From Niastella koreensis GR20-10 (GTDB taxonomy: Bacteria > Bacteroidota > Bacteroidia > Chitinophagales > Chitinophagaceae), in assembly GCF_000246855.1 (NCBI RefSeq), contig NC_016609.1:1240001-1304000 (forward strand): a stretch of 64,000 bases of DNA. The letters run 5' to 3'. This document shows positions 1 to 8,300 of this stretch, one piece after another (position 1 is the stretch's first letter; each line of letters starts with the position of its first letter). Position numbers and translations under genes: made by a program. The notes beneath the pieces are model-generated. The model saw nothing but the letters and a program-made list of their open reading frames with translations. It made no database searches and was not told the origin of the DNA.

Positions 1-1
1 T

Positions 2-1381
2 GGTACTACTACTGCTACCGTTCTGGCACAATCTATCATCAGCGAAGGTTTGAAGAACGTAGCTGCCGGTGCTAACCCAATGGACCTGAAACGCGGTATC
101 GACAAAGCTGTTGAAGCAGTTGTTGAAAACCTGCAAAGTCAGTCACAAGCTGTTAGTATCAACAGCAAACAAATCCAGCAGGTTGCTTCTATCTCTGCCA
201 ATAACGACGAAGCTATTGGTAAACTGATCGCTGAAGCTTTCTCTAAAGTAGGTAAAGAAGGTGTTATCACTGTAGAAGAAGCAAAAGGTACCGATACTAC
301 TGTTGATGTAGTAGAAGGTATGCAATTCGATCGTGGTTATACTTCAGCTTACTTCGTTACCAACAGCGAAAAAATGCAGGCTGAACTGGATAACCCATAC
401 ATCCTGATCTATGACAAAAAGATCAGCGCCATGAAAGATATTCTGCACATCCTGGAAAAGGTAGCACAAAGCGGCCGTCCTTTGCTGATCATCGCAGAAG
501 AACTGGAAGGTGAAGCACTGGCTACCCTGGTAGTTAACAAATTGCGTGGTACCCTGAAAGTGGCTGCTGTAAAAGCTCCAGGTTTCGGCGACCGTCGTAA
601 AGAAATGCTGCAGGATATCGCTATCCTTACCAAAGGTATAGTTATCAGCGAAGAGCAAGGTTACAAACTGGAAGGCGCCGATCTTACTTACTTAGGTCAG
701 GCTGCTTCTATCACTATCGATAAAGACAATACTACCATCGTAGGTGGTAAAGGTAAAAAAGACGATATCAACGCCCGCGTAAACCAGATCAAAGCTCAGA
801 TCGAAGTAACCACTTCAGATTATGACAAAGAAAAATTACAAGAGCGTCTGGCTAAATTAAGCGGTGGTGTGGCTGTACTGTACGTAGGTGCTGCTACCGA
901 AGTTGAAATGAAAGAGAAAAAAGATCGCGTTGACGATGCACTGCACGCAACCCGCGCTGCCGTTGAAGAAGGCATCGTGCCTGGTGGTGGTGTAGCTTAC
1001 ATCCGTGCTATCGCTGGTTTAAACAAACTGAAAGGTTTGAACGAAGATGAGACCACCGGTATTGCTATTGTAAAACGCGCTATTGAAGAGCCGCTGCGTC
1101 AAATCGTTGCCAACTGCGGTATCGAAGGTAGCATTGTAGTACAAAAAGTTAAAGAAGGTGAGAACGATTACGGTTTCAATGCACGTTCAGAGAAATACGA
1201 GAACCTGCTCCGCGCTGGTGTAATCGATCCTACTAAAGTTACCCGTATTGCTTTGGAAAACGCTGCTTCAATTTCTGGTATGGTACTTACCACTGAGTGT
1301 GTAATTGCCGATAAACCTAAGAAAGAAGAACCCCATGTACATGGCGGTGGCGCTCCTGGTATGGGTGGCATGGATTATTAA
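2..1381 (+). CDS. groEL: Chaperonin GroEL, 5'-truncated by window edge
   Basis: This is the 60-kDa chaperonin subunit, which folds proteins in a GroEL/GroES double ring in the cytoplasm. The frame is open from base 2 and begins inside the [10 protein letters not shown] nucleotide-binding segment, so roughly the first 85-90 codons lie outside the window. An internal ATG at base 50 is not the true start. Visible hallmarks are [18 protein letters not shown], the apical-domain segment around [13 protein letters not shown], the chaperonin signature [14 protein letters not shown] and the Gly/Met-rich tail ending [11 protein letters not shown] perfect intrinsic terminator follows 24 bases after the stop. 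groES is usually immediately upstream in this phylum but is not visible here. Confidence 0.98.
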   Translation, partial: GTTTATVLAQSIISEGLKNVAAGANPMDLKRGIDKAVEAVVENLQSQSQAVSINSKQIQQVASISANNDEAIGKLIAEAFSKVGKEGVITVEEAKGTDTTVDVVEGMQFDRGYTSAYFVTNSEKMQAELDNPYILIYDKKISAMKDILHILEKVAQSGRPLLIIAEELEGEALATLVVNKLRGTLKVAAVKAPGFGDRRKEMLQDIAILTKGIVISEEQGYKLEGADLTYLGQAASITIDKDNTTIVGGKGKKDDINARVNQIKAQIEVTTSDYDKEKLQERLAKLSGGVAVLYVGAATEVEMKEKKDRVDDALHATRAAVEEGIVPGGGVAYIRAIAGLNKLKGLNEDETTGIAIVKRAIEEPLRQIVANCGIEGSIVVQKVKEGENDYGFNARSEKYENLLRAGVIDPTKVTRIALENAASISGMVLTTECVIADKPKKEEPHVHGGGAPGMGGMDY

Positions 1382-1403
1382 TCCAAACTCGCTCCAATAT
1401 AGG

Positions 1404-1435
1404 TCCCTCCCGATTGTATCGGGAGGGATTTTTTT
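1404..1435 (+). terminator. Rho-independent terminator of groEL
   Basis: A perfect 10-bp stem (CCCTCCCGAT, 1405-1414, with ATCGGGAGGG, 1418-1427) closes a three-base loop and is followed by seven T residues. It lies 24 bases after the groEL stop codon. Confidence 0.95.
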
Positions 1436-1487
1436 GTCCTGTTGCGAATTCCCTTTTCTGCTAATATCTTGTGACAAATCCCTGCCC

Positions 1488-2045
1488 ATGAAATTCCTCT
1501 TACTCTTAGTGTGTAGCCTGTCTTATGGCTTTTTAACGGCGCAGGATTGCAAGGAACATCTGCTTATGCAAAAAGGAGTTCAGTTGGAATATAGTGTGCA
1601 TTTCCCCAAATTAGATTCCAATGGATACAAACTGGTTTCCCGACTGCTTTTTGAAGTAAACGAGGTGAAGGACAGCGCCGGTGGTAGGTGGAGCTCCATT
1701 ACAAAAAGGGGCTATAGCGTTGCTGAAGAAAAAAAGTACGAACGAAAGATTGTATTGCAATGTGACGGCCAACACCTGCTTATTCCATATGATTTTTATT
1801 ATTACGATACCATTTTTACAAAAGATATACATAAAGCAGGACAGGTGCAGGATGAGTTTGGTTATGTGATAGCGTTTACCCCGCTTACTGATGCAATAAC
1901 CTATATTGTTCCGTTAGCTTTGGACTGTGTTGTTGGTTTGACAGGTTAGTTTTGGATGTATTTCAATAAGGAAACCGGATTGGTAAAACTGCAGGATAGC
2001 CGCTATTATAAGGGGTATATAGAACTAAGCAGCATAAAGAAATAA
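1488..2045 (+). pseudogene. Decayed paralogue of the downstream TapB/DUF3108-like secreted protein
   Basis: The ATG at 1488 opens a signal peptide (MKFLLLLVCSLSYGFLTAQ) and about 150 residues that align throughout with the next gene (shared motifs KG.QLEY, DSAGG..S.ITK.G, LQCDG..LLIP.DFY). The frame stops with TAG at 1947-1949. The same frame continues after the stop as FNKETGLVKLQ...IELSSIKK to a TAA at 2043-2045, matching the final residues of the paralogue (YNPEAGLVKME...VELLSVKK). About 85 codons present in the paralogue, including its AAGTFECY core, are missing at the junction. The simplest reading is an internal deletion plus stop in one member of a tandem duplication. A longer frame starting at 1305 inside groEL is rejected, because it crosses the groEL terminator and lacks an N-terminal signal. 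Confidence 0.75.
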
Positions 2046-2084
2046 AACATATTATTTTTTTAACTTGCGCCCAAATTCCAACTC

Positions 2085-2900
2085 ATGAGATTTTTATTGT
2101 TGTTTGTTCTTTGTGCAGGTGTTATTGACTCAAGGGCCCAAAATTGTAGTAGTAGTGCTTTAATGACGAAAGGCGCCAAACTGGAATATATGGTGTACAC
2201 TCCCGGATACAGAGATGAAAAAGCATTGAAAATGACCTTTGAGGTAACCAATGTTGCTGATAGTGCGGGTGGTACATTCAGCACGATCACAAAAAAAGGT
2301 ATTGGAATAAAAGATGCAGAAAATGACCATTATGAGAAAACCATCCGGTTGCAATGTGATGGAAAAAATCTGTTGATCCCATTCGATTTTTATTCCGCAG
2401 ATACAACCTGGTTTAACGATGCCAGTAACACGATCGTAAAAAGACATTTATTTTATACCGGTAATGCCCCTATCGCAGATCCTGATGCGCATTATACTAT
2501 ACCCCTCGTTCTTGAAGGAGCTGCCGGTTTAGCAATAGCCACTAAACAGATTAAACAGGCTTTTACAAAGACCGGTGAATTGCCTACCCAGGGAACCGAT
2601 GGCTGGCACAAGGTAAAAGGAGAATCCGGCATTTGGTCCAAAGATTATGAAATGCTTACCATTATTAAAGCTATTAAAGTAGCCGGTAAGGAAAAAGTGA
2701 CAACTGCTGCCGGTACGTTCGAGTGTTATATAATCAATGTTGATTGTGATTTCCAGTTTAATGGTGCTACCCTGGTAAACAGGTATACGATGCGTTATAA
2801 TCCCGAAGCAGGATTGGTAAAAATGGAAATTGACATGTTTAGCGGTAATAGAAAAATCGGCAGATCAGGCTCTGTTGAATTGCTTAGCGTTAAGAAATGA
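2085..2900 (+). CDS. Secreted TapB/DUF3108-like protein
   Basis: A 271-residue exported protein with signal peptide (MRFLLLFVLCAGVIDSRAQ, probable cleavage after RAQ). The body is beta-rich. The C-terminal half carries AAGTFECYIINVD followed by RYTMRYNPEAGLVKME, the arrangement seen in DUF3108/TapB-type envelope proteins, in which a threshold-length beta-sandwich ends in a 'GTF-C/Y-I' strand. No catalytic motif is visible, and function is unknown. It lies 39 bp downstream of its decayed tandem copy, and the two probably shared a promoter. The family assignment rests on motif resemblance only. Confidence 0.7.
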   Translation: MRFLLLFVLCAGVIDSRAQNCSSSALMTKGAKLEYMVYTPGYRDEKALKMTFEVTNVADSAGGTFSTITKKGIGIKDAENDHYEKTIRLQCDGKNLLIPFDFYSADTTWFNDASNTIVKRHLFYTGNAPIADPDAHYTIPLVLEGAAGLAIATKQIKQAFTKTGELPTQGTDGWHKVKGESGIWSKDYEMLTIIKAIKVAGKEKVTTAAGTFECYIINVDCDFQFNGATLVNRYTMRYNPEAGLVKMEIDMFSGNRKIGRSGSVELLSVKK

Positions 2901-2989
2901 TTGCGGGAGCAGGCGCCTGTTGCCATCCCATACAGTTAAAATATTATTGCCCAAATATTCGTACCTTATAGGCAATCAAATTTGCCATC

Positions 2990-3631
2990 ATGAAGCACAT
3001 TGCCTGGTGTTTGCTGTTGCTGTGCCAGTGCGCCCTTGGTCAAGCCACTAAAGAAGATGACCAGAATACCATTACCGGAAATCCTTATTTGTTTAAAGAC
3101 TGGTGCGATGGGGTAGTGCGGTTTACCAGCGGCAGAACGCTGAACCAGTTTAAACTGAAATTCGATTGCCTCAAGAACATGCTGTTGCTGGAGTTCAATG
3201 GCAATGCCTTTGCTGCGGAAAGCAAAGTGCAGGAATTTGTAATGTATCCCAAAAAGAAAGATTCCCTGCTGTTTCGCCGGGGATTTCCCACTACTGAAAA
3301 AACTTCCGAAAACACCTACTTCCAGGTGCTGGTACAGGATAAGGCTTCCCTGCTGAGGCTGATTGCCCGGAATATTGTTGAAGAAAAACAGGTTGTTTCA
3401 AACGGCCGGGTAAACCGCCGCCTGGAAGAGGTTGAATTTTATTACCTGCTTCAAAACGGCGTCATGACGCTGTTACCGGACGACCGCACCGAACTGCCCC
3501 AACAATTTGGCGACAAAAAAGAACCTATTGCCGCGTTTATAGCCGCGCAGCAATTAAGAATGCACACCCCCGAAGATTTTGTGCAGGTAGTGAAAAAGTA
3601 TAATGAGTTACTGGGCGCGCCTAACCCTTAA
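2990..3631 (+). CDS. Secreted hypothetical protein
   Basis: A 213-residue protein with a clear Sec signal peptide (MKHIAWCLLLLCQCALGQA). I do not recognise the family. The mature part contains GVVRFTSGR, two cysteines (positions 39 and 60) and a charged C-terminus of predicted helices (AAFIAAQQLRMHTPEDFVQVVKKYNELL). The gene stands alone. Its stop codon is only 7 bp from the stop of the convergent DUF6266 gene. A short GC-rich inverted repeat (CGCGCC/GGCGCG, around 3616-3637) spans the two ends and may terminate both transcripts. Confidence 0.75.
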   Translation: MKHIAWCLLLLCQCALGQATKEDDQNTITGNPYLFKDWCDGVVRFTSGRTLNQFKLKFDCLKNMLLLEFNGNAFAAESKVQEFVMYPKKKDSLLFRRGFPTTEKTSENTYFQVLVQDKASLLRLIARNIVEEKQVVSNGRVNRRLEEVEFYYLLQNGVMTLLPDDRTELPQQFGDKKEPIAAFIAAQQLRMHTPEDFVQVVKKYNELLGAPNP

Positions 3632-3638
3632 GGGCGCG

Positions 3639-4271
3639 TTATAATTCAACAGTGCCCATATACACGCTTTCCGACTGTCTGCTACGGTCATGCGCAACAA
3701 AGGCTACATAGATATGAAAGGTGCCGGTTTTGCTCTCTATTTTCAGGATGTCTGAACCGTGGGCTCTTGCCCGGCCGTACAGGTCGTCTACCACTTTGTA
3801 TTTTTCAACATTATAGGCCAGCATCATAATCTGATCGCCTTCATGCGAAATATCATCAATAAATTGGGGGTCCCAGGTAAATTGAATTTGTTTTCCTTTC
3901 AACCTGGTCATCTGTAAATTATTGGGCAGAGGAAGATCGCCCCAGCTCAGCTTCACCCGCGCCGGGTCAATAGCCAGTGTTTCTCCTTCGCCTGTAATGG
4001 CATTCTTCAGCAAATAAGACTTGGCGGCAATAAATCCTTCCGATTTGAGGCTATACCCTTTAAATCCGATCCTGACAAAATCCTGAACGGGCTTCAGCCA
4101 CTGTTGAGATAATGCCCATTTTTTCCGGTTTGCCAGTTCCCCAGCAGTTGGTGGAATGGTTCTTTTTTTAGGAAGCGAGCGCATGTAGGGGATCCCTTTC
4201 CAGGATGCGCCGATAACGGTACCCACTTTTCCCTGGAAGGGACCAGTGATACCCTGGTTGAATTTAGCCAT
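3639..4271 (-). CDS. DUF6266 family protein
   Basis: A 210-residue protein with the conserved N-terminus of DUF6266, MAKFNQGITGPFQGKVGTVI, followed by a SWKGIPYMRSLP motif. This family of unknown function is confined largely to Bacteroidota. No signal peptide or membrane segment is visible. The C-terminal half looks beta-rich (TGTFHIYVAFVAHDRSRQS.SVYMGTVEL), which is typical of a small structural beta-sandwich. It is monocistronic: the neighbour to the left converges with it and about 500 bp of non-coding DNA lies upstream. Family identity is good; function is unknown. Confidence 0.85.
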   Translation of the reverse strand: MAKFNQGITGPFQGKVGTVIGASWKGIPYMRSLPKKRTIPPTAGELANRKKWALSQQWLKPVQDFVRIGFKGYSLKSEGFIAAKSYLLKNAITGEGETLAIDPARVKLSWGDLPLPNNLQMTRLKGKQIQFTWDPQFIDDISHEGDQIMMLAYNVEKYKVVDDLYGRARAHGSDILKIESKTGTFHIYVAFVAHDRSRQSESVYMGTVEL

Positions 4272-4382
4272 GGTTTTGGTTTTGATTAGGGTATGAATAT
4301 AGTCTATTCCTGATATGTTGCCAAATAAACAGGGACCAAACCCGGAGGTAACGGGGACATAACAGGGGAAAAGCCCCTATAA

Positions 4383-4426
4383 GGTCCCTGTTTGGTCCCT
4401 GTGAGGTCCCTGTGAGGTCCTTGTTA
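4383..4426 (+). repeat. Four tandem 11-bp repeats
   Basis: The units are GGTCCCTGTTT, GGTCCCTGTGA, GGTCCCTGTGA and GGTCCTTGTTA, with no spacer. The first unit junction is the reverse complement of ACAGGGACCAAA at 4329-4340, so the array can fold back on it. Confidence 0.9.
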
Positions 4427-4439
4427 GCTGATGAAAAAA

Positions 4440-4467
4440 GGCAGAAGGCAGCGGGCAAAAGGCAGAG
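4440..4467 (+). repeat. Degenerate heptad array (GGCARRR)4
   Basis: Four consecutive heptamers: GGCAGAA, GGCAGCG, GGCAAAA, GGCAGAG. The array belongs to the dispersed heptad family described in the findings. Confidence 0.85.
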
Positions 4468-4768
4468 CGAAGACCTGTCAGGTGTGTACTGGCTGGCTGA
4501 AAAGATTCATTTACGAGGAGGGATACTATAAAAAAATAAAGGGGATCCGCCTACGGACGGACCTCCCTTGCCTGGGAGTAATCGTTTGAGTGTTTTGTGG
4601 TCTCAAAGCTTACTCGTCACGGATCTGAAACGGGTTAAAAAGGGAGCGGGTAACTTGTACAGGACGCCTGAATGTTTTAATTAGTTGTCTTGAATTAGCG
4701 AATGTTAATAAGTTCCCCGATTTGATAACGTCAGAGGTGTGAAATTGCCTGTATAATAAACCCTGTCA

Positions 4769-6043
4769 ATGACTACCCGCTTTCTTGTTTCCTGCTTATT
4801 ATTACCTATAACCATGCTGGCTACCACCCTGCTACAGGCCCAGGATACTCTTTACTTACTGCAACCCGACCGGGTATTCGATGGCGGACAGCTGCACGAA
4901 GGCTGGCAGGTGCTGGTAAGAAACGGTTTTATTGAATCGGCCGGCACCCAGGTGAATGCACCCGCCAATGCCCGGGTGTTGCGGTTAAAAGGCTGCACCC
5001 TGCTTCCCGGACTGATTGAAGGCCACAGCCATTTGTTTCTGCATCCTTATAATGAAGTGCCGTGGGACGACCAGGTGTTGAAAGAATCCCGCGCCGAGCG
5101 TACAGCCCGTGCCGTTACCCATGCCCGGGCTACCCTGCTGGCCGGTTTTACCACCGTACGCGACCTGGGCACCGAAGGGGCGGAGTACGACGATGCAGGC
5201 TTAAAAACCGCTATAGAGAAAGGTGTTATCCCGGGGCCGCATATGCTGGTTGCCACCCGCGCCATTGTGGCAACAGGCAGCTATGGACCTAAATCTGCTT
5301 CTGCCGATGTGGACTATCCCAAAGGTGCAGCCGAAGTGGGTAATGCGGCGGAATTGGAGAAAGAGATACGCACACAAATAGGCAAAGGCGCCGACCTGAT
5401 TAAAATATATGCCGACTATCGCTGGGGACCTAACGACGAAGCAAAACCTACGTTTACCCTGGCCGAACTAACGCTGGCAGTGGAAGTGACCCGCAGTAGT
5501 GGCCGTGAGGTAGTAGTGCATGCCGGTTCGGCAGAAGCCATGCGACTGGCCATTATGGCCGGGGTAAGCACCATTGAACATGGCGACCAGGGAACCCCGG
5601 AGGTATTTAAACTGATGAAAGAAAAGGGTGTGGCCTTATGTCCGACTATAGCGGCGGGTGATGCCGTTTCGCAATACAAGGGCTGGGTAAAAGGCAAACA
5701 GGAAGAACCGGAACGAATTCAAACCAAACGTAAAAGCTTTGCGGCGGCACTGGCAGCCGGGGTTACTATTTGTATGGGTGGCGATGTGGGCGTGTTTCCG
5801 CATGGCGATAATGCGCGTGAAATGGAAATGATGGTAGCGTATGGGATGAAACCGATAGATGTATTACGCGCTGCCACTTCGGTAAATGCCGATGTATTCA
5901 ACATTGCTGATAAAGCGGGAAGAATTAAAGTTGGATTACCTGCTGATATTCTTGTGGTGGAAGGCGATCCTGCCAGTAATATTTCTGCGATAAGAAAAGT
6001 AAAGCTGGTGATGAAGGATGGGAAGATTGTAGGAAAAGGTTGA
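4769..6043 (+). CDS. Secreted metal-dependent amidohydrolase (imidazolonepropionase/Xaa-Pro dipeptidase-like)
   Basis: A 424-residue exported amidohydrolase with signal peptide MTTRFLVSCLLLPITMLATT..LQAQ. The composite-domain and TIM-barrel ligands of a binuclear enzyme are visible: H86 and H88 (EGHSHLF), probable carboxylated Lys K212 (DLIKIYADY), H251 (VVHAGS), H271 (IEHGDQ) and D339 (MGGDVGVFPHG). The C-terminal beta-sandwich closes with LPADILVVEGDP. Relatives act on peptides such as Xaa-Pro/Xaa-Arg dipeptides or on cyclic amides in the periplasm; the substrate here cannot be inferred. The gene is monocistronic, and its stop codon lies inside a bidirectional terminator hairpin shared with the convergent cupin gene. 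Confidence 0.93.
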   Translation: MTTRFLVSCLLLPITMLATTLLQAQDTLYLLQPDRVFDGGQLHEGWQVLVRNGFIESAGTQVNAPANARVLRLKGCTLLPGLIEGHSHLFLHPYNEVPWDDQVLKESRAERTARAVTHARATLLAGFTTVRDLGTEGAEYDDAGLKTAIEKGVIPGPHMLVATRAIVATGSYGPKSASADVDYPKGAAEVGNAAELEKEIRTQIGKGADLIKIYADYRWGPNDEAKPTFTLAELTLAVEVTRSSGREVVVHAGSAEAMRLAIMAGVSTIEHGDQGTPEVFKLMKEKGVALCPTIAAGDAVSQYKGWVKGKQEEPERIQTKRKSFAAALAAGVTICMGGDVGVFPHGDNAREMEMMVAYGMKPIDVLRAATSVNADVFNIADKAGRIKVGLPADILVVEGDPASNISAIRKVKLVMKDGKIVGKG

Positions 6044-6064
6044 TCAGTTAACTGGTCAACCTTT
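6035..6064. terminator. Bidirectional terminator between amidohydrolase and cupin genes
   Basis: A near-perfect 30-bp palindrome (arms AAAGGTTGATCAGTT and AACTGGTCAACCTTT, one G-T wobble) is flanked by A and T runs on both sides. It overlaps the amidohydrolase stop codon (6041-6043). Confidence 0.8.
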
Positions 6065-6067
6065 AAT

Positions 6068-6574
6068 TTATATCGTAAGTTCTTTTATTAGTTGAGCATG
6101 CCCCGGGTAAGCAGTTAGCAACTCCTTCTGTGTACCCAACTCAAAATCGGTAAAATCAAAACCGGGGCTTACCGTACAGCCTGCCAGGGTATATTCGCCA
6201 CCAGGCGCCAGGCGGGCGGCAAACCAGTTGCCGGCTGCTATTACACATTGAAAGGTTTCGTTGTTATCCGGATCGCAGCCAAGACGGTGTTCTATCAATT
6301 TTCCCTGCTGATCTATTTCATAAACGATGAGGGCATCTCCGTAATAGAAATGCCATACTTCATCGCTTTTTATTTTGTGAAATGCCGAGAACTGGTGCTG
6401 TTGTAGCAAAAAGTAGATGCTGGTGCAAAAGTTACGGTCGCCACCAAAGCCACCGGGAAGGGCCGACAAAGGCGCCATAACCGGCGACCGGTAAATTTCC
6501 CTGAATGCGCCCCCTTCAATATGGGTCGCCAGTTGAAGTTTATTTATCCAGTATTCGGCAGTTCGTCTATTCAT
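6068..6574 (-). CDS. DUF985-family cupin
   Basis: A small RmlC-like cupin of about 168 residues. It begins MNRRTAEYWINKLQL and carries the family markers EGGAFREIYRS, TSIYFLL, DEVWHFYYGDAL and the C-terminal CTVSPGFDFTDFELG. DUF985 proteins are single-domain beta-barrels of unknown or epimerase-like function. An upstream in-frame ATG at 6610 would add 12 residues, but that extension is translated from a GCGTTCA heptad repeat, so the internal ATG at 6574, which aligns with family N-termini, is preferred. The gene is convergent with the amidohydrolase and probably follows the HU-CCDC81 gene on the same strand. Confidence 0.88.
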   Translation of the reverse strand: MNRRTAEYWINKLQLATHIEGGAFREIYRSPVMAPLSALPGGFGGDRNFCTSIYFLLQQHQFSAFHKIKSDEVWHFYYGDALIVYEIDQQGKLIEHRLGCDPDNNETFQCVIAAGNWFAARLAPGGEYTLAGCTVSPGFDFTDFELGTQKELLTAYPGHAQLIKELTI

Positions 6575-6592
6575 ATTGTTATCCTGCTGTAT

Positions 6593-6617
6593 GCGTTCAG
6601 CGTTCAGCATTTAGCTT
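6593..6617 (+). repeat. Heptad repeat (GCGTTCA, GCGTTCA, GCATTTA)
   Basis: Three heptamers plus a partial unit lie between the cupin gene and the SPOR protein gene, overlapping the alternative 5' end of the former. Confidence 0.7.
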
Positions 6618-6618
6618 A

Positions 6619-7635
6619 TTATTCTACAGTAACCACTTTATCGCGGCGGGCGCCCCAGTACCAAAAGTGTAAGGAGTCTTTGATGCGGGCCGTATCGGCG
6701 GGTGAACCTGGTAAGGAGATCACAATTCTGAATAGATTGGAATCAACCGCTTCCATTTCAACTTTTGGTTTTAATTTATCATACATGTCCTGCGCCGTTT
6801 TTCTGAGTTTGGTTGTTTGCAGGATGTATTTGAACGTTCTGCCGGCGCCTGCTGTAACCGGGGCGGCAGGAGTAGTGGCGGGCGTGGGCGTAACAGCCGC
6901 CTTATGCGTGGTATCTGTTGCGTTTGCGCCTGCCATATTGCTGTCTTTCTTAACTACATCATTCAGCGCTTTCTGCGGATCATTTATATTATGCAGGTAA
7001 GTTGAAGTGCGCTGGGTATCCTGCTCATTGGTGGTGGAGTTGGATGCTGTACCAGGCTCTGTTTTTACTTTGGAAGTGAACAGGCTGTAACCACCCCAAA
7101 GGATAATGCCTATCCCTACTACCAGGCCAAAGCCGATGGCCGTACGCCTGATGGACGCATTGCGGCGTTCGTGCGGATCTTCATCAAAAACCGATTTTCT
7201 TTTAAGCGGTTTTTCCGGGTCGTGCTGATCAACAGAGGTGAGTGGGGTAGGCGCTTCCAGGCGCTGCACAACCGGCTGGCCGGGTGTAAACTCATAAACG
7301 CCTTCTTTATTCTTATGTAAAGTGCCAATGCCTTCGATGTGAAAAGGTTTGCCGATGTTGAGCATCAGCTTGCCATCTGCAACAAATGTCTCCAGGTCCG
7401 ATTCAGCCAGCGGTCTTATTTTACCGGTATGTTTGCGGATAAACTCAATGAGTTGTTCATCCGGCCGGGTAATAGCTTTCTGGGCGAAATGGATGTGTTC
7501 AATAAGGTCACGCGAATTCTTATCCGCAATGGTTTGCACGTCTACCACATCACTAAGATAAAAGCTTCCAATACCTGGTAAGTTCAATACCCTGTGCTGG
7601 TAAAAATACTGTGCTACTAGAACGGAAATTTTCAA
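6619..7635 (-). CDS. HU-CCDC81/SPOR-type membrane protein
   Basis: A 338-residue single-pass membrane protein. Residues 1-125 contain two HU-like CCDC81-type segments (VLNLPGIGSFYLSD and IGKPFHIEGIGTLHKNKEG are the two characteristic beta-hairpins). Residues 166-186 form one transmembrane helix (AIGFGLVVGIGIILWGGYSLF). A Thr/Pro/Ala-rich linker follows, and residues of about 266-338 form a SPOR-like domain (FKYILQTTKLRKTAQDMYDK). SPOR domains bind denuded peptidoglycan glycan strands, while HU-CCDC81 modules are thought to face the cytoplasm, so a role linking DNA or the division site to the cell wall is plausible. This architecture is typical of Bacteroidota. Confidence 0.85.
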   Translation of the reverse strand: MKISVLVAQYFYQHRVLNLPGIGSFYLSDVVDVQTIADKNSRDLIEHIHFAQKAITRPDEQLIEFIRKHTGKIRPLAESDLETFVADGKLMLNIGKPFHIEGIGTLHKNKEGVYEFTPGQPVVQRLEAPTPLTSVDQHDPEKPLKRKSVFDEDPHERRNASIRRTAIGFGLVVGIGIILWGGYSLFTSKVKTEPGTASNSTTNEQDTQRTSTYLHNINDPQKALNDVVKKDSNMAGANATDTTHKAAVTPTPATTPAAPVTAGAGRTFKYILQTTKLRKTAQDMYDKLKPKVEMEAVDSNLFRIVISLPGSPADTARIKDSLHFWYWGARRDKVVTVE

Positions 7636-7704
7636 GAGATTAAGGATTTTTGATGTAAGTTAATCATATTTTGACTGTGCTACAAACACGTGGGGTGAAG
7701 TTAT

Positions 7705-7712
7705 TATTTTTG
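7705..7712 (+). promoter_or_regulatory. Candidate Bacteroidota -7 element (TATTTTTG)
   Basis: It matches TAnnTTTG 39 bp upstream of the start codon at 7751. No convincing -33 TTG was found at the usual spacing. Confidence 0.35.
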
Positions 7713-7750
7713 CCGGACGTTTTATTCGTTTGTGGATTAATTTATTATGC

Positions 7751-8083
7751 ATGCTTAACGAACAGGAAAGGCAGTTTTTGGAGTACTGGGAGGCGAATCG
7801 CTTACGCGAAAAAAAGCTCAATAAACAGCTGTTGATGGGGCTTCCCATTGGGCTGCTGTTTGCAGTTCCCGTATTAATTTTATTATTTTCAGGTAAATTC
7901 TGGTATACGCGCGCCAATATGGAGGCTAACAGCCAGAGTAGTCCTGTCATACTAATGATTGCTGTAATGTGTATTGCGGTGTTTGTGGCTGTGTTTTATA
8001 AACGCCATCAGTGGGAGCAACGGGAGCAGCATTATCTGGAACTGAAGGCGAAGGAGAAGGAAGAAGAGGGCAGTAGGCAGTAG
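7751..8083 (+). CDS. Small two-TM membrane protein
   Basis: A protein of about 110 residues starting MLNEQERQFLEYWEANRLREKK. Two hydrophobic helices follow (LLMGLPIGLLFAVPVLILLFSG and PVILMIAVMCIAVFVAVFY), then a charged coiled-coil-prone tail (HQWEQREQHYLELKAKEKEEE). I do not recognise a function. An ATG at 7730 would add seven residues, but MLNEQE is the better start because the acidic amphipathic N-terminus then precedes the first helix. The gene diverges from the SPOR-protein gene. Its last codons and stop run into a heptad repeat array (8069 onward), so the extreme C-terminus (GSRQ) is repeat-encoded. Confidence 0.7.
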   Translation: MLNEQERQFLEYWEANRLREKKLNKQLLMGLPIGLLFAVPVLILLFSGKFWYTRANMEANSQSSPVILMIAVMCIAVFVAVFYKRHQWEQREQHYLELKAKEKEEEGSRQ

Positions 8084-8109
8084 GCAGCGGGAAAAGGCAA
8101 ACGGCAGAC
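8069..8109 (+). repeat. Heptad array (GGCAGTA/GGCAAAC type)
   Basis: The units are GGCAGTA twice, GGCAGCG, GGAAAA, GGCAAAC and GGCAGAC. The array begins inside the 3' end of the small membrane protein gene. Confidence 0.85.
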
Positions 8110-8123
8110 AATCCGTCGCGGCA

Positions 8124-8158
8124 AACCTGAAACCTGTAACCTGTAACCTGAAACCTGG
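8124..8158 (+). repeat. Five tandem AACCTGN heptamers
   Basis: There are five exact-phase heptamers (AACCTG followed by A, T, T, A, G), with a further AACC. A CCCCTTTAGGGG palindrome follows at 8219-8230. Confidence 0.9.
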
Positions 8159-8300
8159 AACCAGCTTTCTACTTGCAACCTAAAACCAGAAAAGTGCAAC
8201 TAATAATTTGCTGTTACTCCCCTTTAGGGGGCGGGGGTACGCAGCTATCATCTTTAAACCATTGTCTTGTACCAGGGATAACAAAACAAAACAATTTCTA

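Larger units (their letters stand above)
4272..4768. other. Intergenic region with repeats, no gene seen
   Basis: About 500 bp between divergent genes. It holds four tandem 11-mers (GGTCCCTGTKW type, 4383-4426), an inverted 12-bp copy (ACAGGGACCAAA, 4329-4340), a GGGG-AAAAG-CCCC hairpin near 4363-4376, a heptad array (4440-4467) and a GACCTGTCAGGT palindrome (4472-4483). Neither strand shows a convincing ORF; the promoters of both flanking genes must lie here. Confidence 0.7.

Noticed and set aside
1305-1487. Start at 1305 for the decayed secreted paralogue
   Set aside because: It lies inside groEL and crosses its terminator; the ATG at 1488 begins a proper signal peptide.
8069-8158. CRISPR array
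   Set aside because: Units are 7 bp and contiguous, without spacers, and no cas genes are present.
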